Below are positions 1 to 8,034 of a stretch of DNA of 14,397 nucleotides, piece after piece. The notes under the pieces are model-generated. The model was not told the DNA's origin. It searched no databases and was given only the letters and a program-made list of their open reading frames with translations. Source of the stretch: Gymnopilus junonius (Eukaryota > Basidiomycota > Agaricomycetes > Agaricales > Galerinaceae); contig JADNYJ010000742.1 of NCBI GenBank assembly GCA_015501075.1, forward strand, positions 1-14,397. Reading direction: 5' to 3'. The translations under genes and the position numbers were made by a program. Each line of letters opens with the position of its first letter. The stretch's first letter is position 1.

Positions 1-135
1 GTGTGGAAGACACAGGAGCATTTCTGCGTCTCAAAGCTGAAGGAATGGTGAGATTGAAACGGTGGTCACGGATTGTCACGGTCGTTTTGGCAGGGCGCGG
101 ATGAAAACGTCACGTCTTGTCACGCTTAAACACAC

Positions 136-287
136 CTTCTGCATTGCATCTGCCCTCACAAAGTCAAATAAATGTACATGAATCTGCCCATGGCTCAGGA
201 TTCCTGCTTGAACAAGTCTCCTTGACACTTCTGTGAAATTTCGTTTCATTTGACCAGAGGATCTGGCGAGATCTTGCAAGAGATGCT
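136..287 (-). pseudogene. Possible exon interrupted by the hAT insertion (downstream half)
   Basis: Excising the hAT element and one duplication joins a minus-strand open stretch at 1700-1643 to 287-136, giving a 210-nt, 70-codon uninterrupted frame. It is preceded by a plausible acceptor (CTGCAG at 1706-1701) and followed by a plausible donor (AAG then GTGTGT at 135). With the element present, the frame meets a TAA within the inverted repeat three codons after the junction. The predicted peptide is helical and polar, with FTEVSRRL and HVHLFDFVRADAMQK stretches. I do not recognise the family. Any remainder of the gene would run off the left edge. It may instead be chance open frame. Confidence 0.33.
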
Positions 288-295
288 GATACATC
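288..295. repeat. Left target-site duplication of the hAT element
   Basis: The 8-mer GATACATC sits immediately outside the left terminal inverted repeat. It is repeated exactly at 1643-1650, outside the right one. Perfect 8-bp duplications are the hallmark of hAT-superfamily insertion, and the perfect match suggests a fairly recent event. Confidence 0.88.
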
Positions 296-313
296 CAGTG
301 TTGTAAACTAAGG
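296..313 (+). repeat. hAT left terminal inverted repeat
   Basis: CAGTGTTGTAAACTAAGG pairs with the inverted copy at 1626-1642 with one extra A. It starts directly after the target-site duplication. Confidence 0.85.
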
Positions 314-332
314 CCTTACAGTGTAATACACC

Positions 333-344
333 TCCTTGGCACAA
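333..344 (+). repeat. Internal repeat TCCTTGGCACAA, left outer copy
   Basis: This is the inner part of the left inverted repeat of the nested element. The same 12-mer recurs at 519-530 in the same orientation. It recurs inverted at 917-928 and, one base shorter, at 936-946. Confidence 0.75.
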
Positions 345-518
345 AACTTTTTATTCGTCAAATTAAAACACAATTATTAGAAATCCTGCAAAAAAATTTA
401 TATGAGCTTAATGAGGACCTTCTAAGGTATCAAATTGCTAATGATTGACTCCATTGCATGGATTATGGGTGAATTAGAGGATAATTTGTCGAGAGCAGCC
501 TTTTGTCACAAATCCAGG

Positions 519-530
519 TCCTTGGCACAA
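519..530 (+). repeat. Internal repeat TCCTTGGCACAA, left inner copy
   Basis: An exact second copy of the 12-mer lies about 186 bp inside the left end, in direct orientation with the outer copy. Paired outer and inner direct repeats within inverted ends are known as an IR/DR layout in some Tc1-like elements. Confidence 0.6.
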
Positions 531-916
531 GTGTGACAATGCCATTTACTAGGCGACGCGTCCAACGCGCCGTTGAGTGCGCGTGTCACGCTCTGATCAC
601 GGTTGCCCTTTCATGCCCAATTTTGCCCTCAATCCGTGCATTTTTCATGTCAAATCTAGCTGACATCGAAGGCAGTACTGTTCTAAACATGAATCTAAAA
701 TTCAGGGCTGAAAGCTGCACTCCAAAATGAAAAAAGTTAGGTCCAAAAAGTTGTGAAGGATGATTTTCTCTAATTTTGATGGGTAATTGCATTGTCCTGC
801 CTCGACAACTTTATCCCGTCAGCTGAAATTTTGTATGGCGATAGATTAAGTATATATCAAGGCATATACATAGATTTTATGGCCGACCGGCGAAAACTAA
901 GTTCGGAAATCGCAGT

Positions 917-946
917 TTGTGCCAAGGAGGTATCATGTGCCAAGGA
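917..946 (-). repeat. Tandem internal repeats at the right end of the nested element
   Basis: On the minus strand the motif TCCTTGGCACA occurs twice, at 946-936 and 928-917, separated by 7 bp. The right end therefore has two adjacent copies, whereas the left end has two widely spaced ones. Confidence 0.7.
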
Positions 947-1114
947 GGGTGTATTACACTGTATTAACCCCTGAAATTTTCATTAAGCCTTAAACCTTAA
1001 GTACTGGTCTTATTTAAGATTTGTATCTAAGGCCTTATTAAGGCTTACATAAGGGTTGGTAAGCATTTCACATGCATGGTTCATATTATCATTGACGATG
1101 CCAAATTCTGCTCT

Positions 1115-1489
1115 CTACCTTACTGCCCAGTCCTGCTGAAGCATGCTTCCTGGCTGTGCATAACAATAACGCTGATGGTACAGCAGGACAGGGCAAACTA
1201 GTACTATAGACCTAGTATTCATCGGGGTTGACGGCATGAGGCGTGAGCACACCTTCATTACCCAAGATTCAGATGACAGCTTCAGTTTCTCCAGATCGTC
1301 ATTGGTGAGGTCGATGGCTAATCCCTCAGGTTGCTGGGCTTCGACACATCCAATGCAGTGAGCTTGTAGATGGGAGCCATTTTGCTTGGTCCCAGCAATG
1401 AAGTATTGCCAGATGGGATGCCTTTTCCCCATAGTAGTGAGAGTTGAATAAAATTTTGATTTATTGCTCCCAAGATCAGCTTTGATCAC
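1115..1489 (-). pseudogene. Truncated hAT transposase, BED zinc-finger N-terminal remnant
   Basis: A 124-codon open frame lies within the hAT element. The first ATG is at 1432; the open frame extends upstream to a GTG at 1489. The translation contains HPIWQYF followed about 17 residues later by CIGC and then a PEG/DLTNDDLEKLK stretch. That is the layout of the N-terminal BED-type finger of fungal hAT transposases (aromatic signature, then a C-x2-C pair, then an acidic linker). The downstream His pair of the finger and the whole RNase H-like catalytic and dimerisation regions are absent. The C-terminal 50 or so residues look frame-shifted or random before the stop. It is a relic, not a working transposase. 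Confidence rests on motif resemblance only. Confidence 0.55.
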
Positions 1490-1625
1490 CGGTGCACTGC
1501 TCCATCACATAATATATTATTAGTCATACTTTCTAAGGCTTAACTAAGGGTTAGAATGACCTCGGCATGATACTAAGCCTTAGTCTTAACATCGATTTAA
1601 GTCTTAAACCTTATTAAGGGCTAAC

Positions 1626-1642
1626 CCTTAGTTACAACACTG
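1626..1642 (-). repeat. hAT right terminal inverted repeat
   Basis: Read on the minus strand this is CAGTGTTGTAACTAAGG, matching the left terminus apart from a single base. It is followed outward by the second copy of the duplication GATACATC. Confidence 0.85.
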
Positions 1643-1650
1643 GATACATC
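1643..1650. repeat. Right target-site duplication of the hAT element
   Basis: GATACATC, identical to 288-295. It marks the right boundary of the insertion. Confidence 0.88.
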
Positions 1651-1700
1651 AGCTGATTTGATGCACTCAGTTCCACAAATCGAGTGCCACTCTTCCTCTT
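1643..1700 (-). pseudogene. Possible exon interrupted by the hAT insertion (upstream half)
   Basis: This is the 5' part of the candidate exon described at 136-287. It reads KRKSGTRFVELSASNQLMY up to the target duplication, starting just after CTGCAG. No upstream exon could be assigned with confidence in the 200 bp that separate it from the myosin stop codon. The frame through 1701-1873 opens only with a TTG. Confidence 0.3.
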
Positions 1701-1906
1701 CTGCAGACATCAAGAAACAAAGTACATAACATGGTAGGCAGCATGCTATAGTATTTATGTGAATTTTTGTGGAGGCCAAATGGAAGAAGAAGGTTTGCAA
1801 AAGTTGACGGTTTCAAACTCCCCATCACTTCAAACTCTCGATCGACGATAGTACATACAATCAGACAATGCAAGGTATATTAAATAATCAACAAGGAGCA
1901 TGTTCG
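1651..1906. other. Interval between hAT element and myosin 3' end
   Basis: Apart from the 50 bp of candidate exon next to the hAT boundary, I see no supported gene here. It should contain the 3' untranslated region and poly(A) site of the minus-strand myosin. The short minus-strand frame at 1667-1873 lacks homology I can recognise and begins at TTG. Confidence 0.5.
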
Positions 1907-4900
1907 TCATGATACCAAGGCAGCCAACCGCCGCAAGTGGGAGACATTGAGGTATGCTGGGACGTAGGTCTCTAATCCTGATACCTCTCGGGGGAGTGGT
2001 AGTTCATATGGACCAACTTCTTCTGTCTCCGGAGAAAGAAGCAGGTGGTCATTCCTGTCGTTGGCCTGCACGCGAGACGCTACGACTCGTAGTATTTCCG
2101 GAGAGATGGGGTTCTACACAATCAAACTGGATTAGACCTGTGACTTGAAACGATCCCAGCAAAAAGGTACCTCGTAATCAGCAACATAATAGTTCGTACA
2201 CATGCGCTGTATCTGCATAGGGCTCAGCATCCAGCAGACGTCATAAATGATTTCAATGTCGGCAGGAGTTGCCTGTGATATCATGCGTCAATTCCCATCC
2301 CGATAATTGGAAAGTGTCAACTTACCTTCTTCAGCTGCAATAGCTTGGTAGCCTGCATCAAGTGTTCCAGTTGCAATGTTCCTTCTGGCATGCCATGAGA
2401 TTTGCACCATTCTTCTATACGAGTAATATTGTACTGAATTTGCATTGCTGTAAGATATGATTCAGTCTGATGTGCGGACTTTTCGTGGATCTGGACAAAC
2501 CTCGCTTCCAAGAGGAGAAGTTCCGCCGCATCAAGAGGTCGTTAAAGCTAGCCACGCCAATGAGTTTGAGTAACTCTGTAACGACCTGTTGGACAACAGA
2601 TTCTTCCATATAATAGCTCTTCAGACTCTTCCAAACCTTATTCAAGAGGTTCAGAATGTCGTCCATACTGTAGGCTGGCTGACTGTTGGAATTCAAAAGA
2701 CGGTTGAATAAGCGGCCACCACTATCGCTTGTTGTAAACCCAGGTAGAGATTGGCTTTCAATCAGTGCTGGAATGACCATTTTTGAAAGCTTCTTCTTGG
2801 TTTCAAGCATCCATGTGTGATAGATGTTGTACTCAAGACTGTCAAGATCATGCTTGACCACAGATACGAGTCTTTCGTAATCATTCCAGTCGAATGGGCG
2901 GACGGCATTTTCTTCACCAGGTCCAATGCCCTGCAGCATATCACTTTCCGCGACACAGATAAAGGACAACATTTCGTGAACGTTCGACAACCAGAATATA
3001 CCCGGTATAATGGCGTCCTCGCCGCTAAACGACTAAGACCCTATAAGTGAACGCCAAGAACTGGTTAAAATATTGAACGAACCATTACGTGGGCTTGGAT
3101 AGTTTGCATGACATTGGCAAGGAACCGCTCACTCTCTTGAATCAGACCGTATTTCCACATCTCGTTTGTCACAAGGCTGATCAGATTTGCTGGGAATAAG
3201 ATCTCCTTGACTGCAGACGGGTTGGTTAGGCTTGGGGCGGGGATCTTAAGACCACGAATCAATCCATCAAGGACATCCTCGTCGAGACGTTTAACGTCCT
3301 GCATTAGCCGGATCTTCTCCTCCGCCGGATCGTCAAAGTCACGAATATCGGGGAGACCATTGGATCGAAGGCGTAGATAATTGTCTTCACCATTAAAAGC
3401 AACTGAAACGGCTCGAGGATTCATTGCATGATTTTTCTTGATATCACTGAGGATATCGTCGGAGGATGTCCTGTTATCATCGTTCGAGAACGAAAAGACA
3501 CCTGCCGAGCTATGTCTGCGTTGATGACGATATTTACCATTGGAAGCCGTCCCATTGGCATGTCCATTAGTTTCCCCAATACGCAATCCTGGAGCAAATG
3601 TCGGGGAGAGCGGCTCAGCTCGCGTTCCACGAGTGAGAGAGTTCAAGGCGTTTGCCCTGTTTAGCTGTTCACGAAGGCTGCTAACTTCGTTCTTCAATGT
3701 CATGATCACGGAGCTATCTTCCTGATTCCGTGCAGGCGTACTATCGATTATCCGTTGTTGGACTTCTAATTGAGTAGCTTGACGAACAATCTCCTCCGTG
3801 AGTTTCTGCACGCTGGCCTCCTTCTCGGCTACCTTGGCAGTCGCCTCTTCCAATCTTTTTTCAAGATCAGCTTTTGCCGACAACAAATCGTTGCGCTGCG
3901 TAAGTTCAGCTTCCGTTGCCTGCAGAGTGGTTTGTAGTTGTTTAGCTCGTGCATCAGTCTCTTCATGACGGTTGATCCATTGTTGAAGCTGTTGCTCCAA
4001 TTCGGCAAGTTGTGATTGGAGCTTCTTCTTTTCGACGGTACGCTCTTGGAGAGCTTGCGTGAGCTCAATGACCTTGTTTTCCAGCCGATAAGATATCTCC
4101 TTGAACTTAGATACAGAGCGTGCTTCGGCTTTGAGTGCGCCTAGTTCTCGACGAGCGAGTCTGCGGCGAATGCAGGATTGTAAATAGATGATATGCCGAA
4201 CATCAGAAAGAGAGGTGCGACGAGAGAGACTGCAGGAGCGAATAAGTACGAGCCAGATATGTCAGAGATAAAGGCTTACACGCCACGGAAAAGAGATTGC
4301 AAAAGAGTTGCTGCATGGAAAGTTCTTTCTTGGATATGCTTTTGGCGGGCCTGTAGGCCGCGTACGCCTAGAAAATGAAGACATGAATTCATAGACCGAT
4401 CATTCCAAGAAACAATACCCACGGCTCTGGAGTAATATGACACTATATCTGATGTCCAGGAAATGTTTCCTTTGCAAAAAGCGCCTCATGGCTGTTTGCA
4501 ATTTGATAGCTGAGATTTTCTGTCTTATGCCTTCCACAAACCTTCTTGCTATGATCCCCCGCCACCAGGTCTGGATTCGTATTGTTGCATGTCGAATATT
4601 TTGGTATCTTTTTAACGCCAATCGCCTCCGAACATTTTTTTGAACTACTGTCACCATTGCATTGAGACGGTCAGATCGAAAGACTCCAAAGCTGCAAGCA
4701 TGCCAGCTCTAAAAATATTTTGCTTTTGCCATTTTGATACATGTCCGGATCTGCAATCGTTTTCTCCAAATGGTAGCACAGAGTCGTCGAAGGTCCATAG
4801 ACTGTATCATGGGTTGCCAGTCAGATGAAGGACTAACATATAGTACCTGCAATCAAGGATCAATAGATGTTTTTCATATCGATGCCTGCCGATTTACCGT

Positions 4901-7548
4901 TCAGCAAATTCTTCGTAAGTCCATCTAGTTGGGTATCCTGCACAGCTGATTCGAATGGTTTCGAGGACACCGCAAGCTCTCAGCTGGCCCAATACCTGCT
5001 GGGGTTGAAATTCCCATGGACGTTTAAGTTCGTTTGGTTTAATGCATCGAATATAGTGTACGTTGGTTGTACTGAGGGTCTCCATGAGTGCTATTAATGA
5101 TGCTTTAAAAATCGACCCCTGGGTAGGCTTCTTGTTTGCAGCGCCAGGTCGCTTCGCCAAAGATCCGGTTAGAGCACCTTGCGCGACTAAGGATTGTCGA
5201 CCAGGGTCAGGGATGAGGGACGACCGCCGAGAACCCCACTGCCAGAATCGGAAATGCAGGAGAAGCGGGTGGCGGTCCATCCAGACCTTTGGTCGAGTTG
5301 AGGGCTGCATCCAACACCTCTTTGAGGAATGGATTTTTGGTACCTGCAAGCAGCGCCATCTGTTCATCTGGAACAGTATCGCGGTTTTTCTCCAAGAATC
5401 CTTCAACCTCATAAGTCACATCCAAAGCATAATGAGCAATTGTAAATGCAGAATTTCCAAAGCGAGGTTTCTTGAATACGTTCTTGTACTCAGGCTTTCC
5501 TAGAATTTGTGTATGCAGTTTTTGCAAGAGAGAAGCATCACTGCCTGCTGGCAATCGAGACTCCTCGTCCAGAAGTGCCAGCACTCCAAGTTTCCCTTCA
5601 ATAACGTCGATGCAAGGCTGATTGTCCGAAAAGTCAATAAATTTCCATTTGATTTCCTCTTTGACATATTCTTCCTGTTCAAGTTTGAAGACATGGGAAT
5701 TGAACTATAAAGTGAATGTTCAAACGTATTGATGGGTGAAGGTTGCGGGAAATGTTACCTCTTGCTGGAGTTTCTCGTTTGCGTAGTTGATGCTGAATTG
5801 TTCAAATGAGTTCTGCCATATACCATCAGCATGCCTTCGACAGGAAAATTGAGGATGTCAAGAACCTTTTGGAAATGTTCGAAACCGTAGATATCAAGCA
5901 CTCCAATAAACATTTCTGCTCGCTCAGCAGCATCGCCATTCTCTCCGGCGAGGCTTTCATTTACAATGGCAACAAGCCATTCAAACATGCACGCGTAGAC
6001 AAATTTGGCTACACTATCTCTAACAACAGTTGCCTGCGCTGCATTGAGGGATGTGACAATCTTCTCCGAACGTGTTTGTATTTGCTTTTTGATCGTCCAC
6101 TTCTTGAACTCCGCTAAAGAAACCCCAAGAAAACGAGTAGCTAAGAGGAGAGCGGGGTCGTTGTCGTCCATCGATGCATCGTTTCGTAGTTGCGCTATTT
6201 TCACATTTCCGAGATGAAGAAGTGCGGCAAGAAGACGAAAGACAGCCCATTGTTTTTCGACACTAATTCCCACAGTAGACAATGCTTGTTGGGTTGCACG
6301 AAACTCCTCCGCGTCATCTACACCAGCTATAGGCGTGGACGACGGGCCACCCTGTTTCAGGTAAAAAAATTTCGTGATATCTGAGTCCAAACCAAGGTCC
6401 TTCCTTTCCTTCACGGGAGCCCCAGCACACAGTTGATAAAAGATGTGGTAATTCCGTTCCGTGAGTGGTTGGAAAACGATTCTAGATCGCTCGAGTAGAT
6501 ATGTACGAATGCGCGCGCCGACGATTTCTTGTTGCCCATCGAAAAGAATCTACAAGTCAACCATACTTGAGAAAGAAAGGAAAAAGATGAAACAAGGGGC
6601 AATAACGAACCTGAATATACTTTCCGAAGCGGGATGAGTTGTCATTACGTGTAGTCTTTGCATTTCCAAATGCTTCCAAAATGGGATTCGTTGCTAATAT
6701 CTGCTTTTCAATTTCACTGGAATCATCCAAAGAGAACTTGGTTTTTGACTTTGAATTGGAGTCGGGCGGATTCACCGATGCAAGGTATCGCATTATGAAT
6801 TTCGCCTAAGATATTGGAGAATTCGGCCTTCGGAATAATAAACACGGAAGTAGACGTACTGATTCTGTTTTGCCAGCTCCGCTGAGGAAAAAATTAGTTT
6901 GCTTAGAATGAAAAGAATAATCAACGCATACCTCTCTCCTGACACAATGATAGTTTGGCCCATACCATCCTTTCTCATCGCCGTGTAAGCATCTTCTGCG
7001 ATTGCGAACAAATGGGGTTCTAATTCTCCTCTCTTGCGACCGCTATAGGCTTGTATAATTTCTGGGCCATATAAAGTTACACGTTGGAATGGATTGACCG
7101 CAATTAGGACGATGCCGCTGTAGGTGTAGATGCTGTGCTGGGCATAGCGATTACGTATAGTATGGAGGACTACAGTGCGTCAAGTGAGGAGAAAAGGCAA
7201 ATGAACTGAACGGACGTACCCGAGGGTTCGTTCAGATGTGAAAGGGTGGCGAGGTCATCGGCAGTCTCTAAGAGCGGGGGATTTCTTAGGGGTGGTAGAC
7301 CCTCCTTGCCTTCTTTGATCTCCTTGCCAGTTGTGTTGATGGCAATTTCCTGGATTTACGGGACATTAGTAAAAGGTCTGAGGTCTGAGGGAGAGGCTTG
7401 GAAACACCTTGCCACGTTCGTCTGCAAAGACCAGCTTGATGGTGTCGTCGCCGCCCTTTGTCACTGAGAGAACCTCTGCAGAAATCCAGGCGTGGTCTTT
7501 GTCTTCGAACCAAACCCGTGTTCCCTTGCTGTATATGTTCTCGGCCAT
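1907..7548 (-). CDS. MYO2: Class V myosin heavy chain
   Basis: Actin-based motor that carries secretory vesicles and organelles along actin cables to growth sites. I infer 15 exons: 7548-7408, 7349-7220, 7169-6932, 6881-6860, 6805-6611, 6549-5866, 5812-5759, 5704-4898, 4846-4423, 4367-4280, 4229-3083, 3032-2501, 2447-2326, 2272-2171 and 2113-1907. Introns are 50-61 nt. Length is about 1630 residues, normal for fungal myosin V. Domain order: SH3-like N-terminus ([14 protein letters not shown]); P-loop [10 protein letters not shown] near residue 170; switch [10 protein letters not shown]; switch [10 protein letters not shown]; actin-binding loop 2 near 640; SCAGYPTRW relay/converter region; six IQ motifs about 825-960 (e.g. 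[24 protein letters not shown]); coiled coil; DIL cargo-binding domain from about 1345 ([16 protein letters not shown]). The start ATG (MAENIYSKG) opens the SH3-like domain. Two clusters of one-base deletions break the frame in exons 8 and 9. The symbol follows the yeast homologue. Confidence 0.96.
4679..4831 (-). other. Cluster of four frame breaks at the myosin motor/neck junction
   Basis: Exon 9 contains family-conserved segments lying in successive different frames: [47 protein letters not shown], and [19 protein letters not shown]. Each switch is explained by one missing base, near plus-strand runs at 4830-4831 (GG), 4768-4770 (AAA), 4711-4715 (AAAAA) and 4679-4681 (AAA). The 424-nt exon plus 4 gives the phase required by the following intron. 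Four shifts in about 150 bp with almost no substitutions is unlike ordinary decay. Confidence 0.82.
5234..5254 (-). other. Frame break pair in myosin loop 2
   Basis: Upstream sequence reads in frame through [11 protein letters not shown] short DSGSG is then readable only in a second frame, and [15 protein letters not shown] only in a third. One missing base near the AAA run at 5252-5254 and one near the CCCC run at 5234-5237 (plus strand) would restore a continuous, family-like loop 2. Exon 8 is 807 nt; adding 2 gives exactly the phase its 3' splice junction needs. Confidence 0.72.
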
Positions 7549-8034
7549 GTCAGTCGCGAAGAGCAACGGCTTGTCCAGCAAGGGGTTGTATATGAGAGAA
7601 GAGTTGTTTGGCCTTTGTTATTTTCGAGTTGACGGTTACATACTGTCACTCATTCTGCCTTGAAACTTGTAGCCTAAAGATTCACGCTTATTTTCGACCA
7701 TTCAATCACCACATTTATACAAATATGATATTCGTTTCACTGCCAGGCAGGCCATAAATACGACGATTTTTCTACTGACTCTGAGCAGTAAGCGCTTGAG
7801 CTCTGACAGCTGAGACAGACACGTGATCCATCTGCGGTAAAAGGGGGAGATGTCAACAAAATAGCTTGTCGTTAGTGTTACCAGCACAGTGTACTTTTCA
7901 GCGTCTTCGTCTTCATATCGGAATCGCGCTCGGAACTCAATATTCTGTTCTGCTCTGTTACTTATCTGTCCAAGGTGGTCCTGGCAGGGCCACCCATTAA
8001 TAGGAGCCTACTCTAGTTGTCCTGTGCTCCGCTC
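7549..8034. promoter_or_regulatory. Divergent promoter between myosin V and formin
   Basis: 486 bp separate the two start codons, which face away from each other. Both promoters and both 5' untranslated regions must lie here. No reading frame with recognisable homology is present. A palindromic CACGTG lies at 7820-7825. The formin ATG at 8035 is preceded by an in-frame TAG at 8014-8016, which fixes that start. The short spacing makes co-regulation plausible; this is inference. Confidence 0.7.
7820..7825. promoter_or_regulatory. Palindromic E-box CACGTG
   Basis: CACGTG is the core recognition site of bHLH regulators. It sits about 270 bp from the myosin start and 210 bp from the formin start. 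A single 6-mer can occur by chance, so the functional call is weak. Confidence 0.25.

Larger units (their letters stand above)
319..961. mobile_element. Nested TA-flanked MITE-like element (Tc1/mariner type suspected)
   Basis: A 643-bp unit is bounded by near-perfect inverted repeats starting CAGTGTAATACACC. Left is 319-343; right is 936-961 on the opposite strand, with one extra C. A TA dinucleotide lies just outside each end (317-318 and 962-963). TA duplication with CAGT termini is typical of Tc1/mariner elements, hence the family guess. No transposase-sized reading frame lies inside: the longest frames are about 60-75 codons and look random. Removing the element and one TA rejoins the hAT flank as ctaaggccttattaa, which recurs exactly at about 1028, supporting the boundaries. 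An alternative is an orphan inverted-repeat element of another TA-targeting family. Confidence 0.72.
296..1642. mobile_element. Non-autonomous hAT-type DNA transposon (carrying a nested element)
   Basis: The left end begins CAGTGTTGTAAACTAAGG. The reverse complement of the right end begins CAGTGTTGTAACTAAGGG, so the two terminal inverted repeats differ by one A. Both ends abut the 8-bp duplication GATACATC. CAGTG-type termini with 8-bp duplications are known hAT features. Subterminal regions carry many short copies of AAGGCTTA, AAGGCCTTA and AAGGGTTA in both orientations, as expected of transposase-binding repeats. The span is 1347 bp, of which about 645 bp is a second element inserted near the left end, leaving an original copy of about 0.7 kb. 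It holds only a fragment of a transposase (BED finger region, minus strand), so it cannot mobilise itself. Autonomous relatives would have to supply transposase. Confidence 0.85.

Noticed and set aside
503..792. Overlapping short open frames on both strands inside the nested element
   Set aside because: 60-75 codons, no motif, mutually overlapping; random frames in non-autonomous transposon DNA.
288..1650. Helitron or LTR-element interpretation of the left flank
   Set aside because: Clear inverted repeats with 8-bp duplications fit hAT. No long direct terminal repeats, tRNA primer site or Helitron ends were seen.
1667..1873. 68-codon minus-strand frame next to the myosin stop
   Set aside because: It opens with TTG, shows no recognisable domain and overlaps a better-supported intron/acceptor reading. 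Not called as a gene.
5063..5503. 146-codon plus-strand frame opposite the myosin motor exon
   Set aside because: Fully antisense to conserved motor-domain coding sequence, and its composition is explained by that.
5813..5865. Apparent continuation of the myosin frame after FEHFQK
   Set aside because: The open frame there diverges from the family. A 53-nt GT..AG intron rejoins FEHFQK to [18 protein letters not shown].
8017..8034. Six-codon upstream extension of the formin start
   Set aside because: The frame begins at TTG directly after TAG. The first ATG at 8035 gives the natural MDSIFGRKK start.
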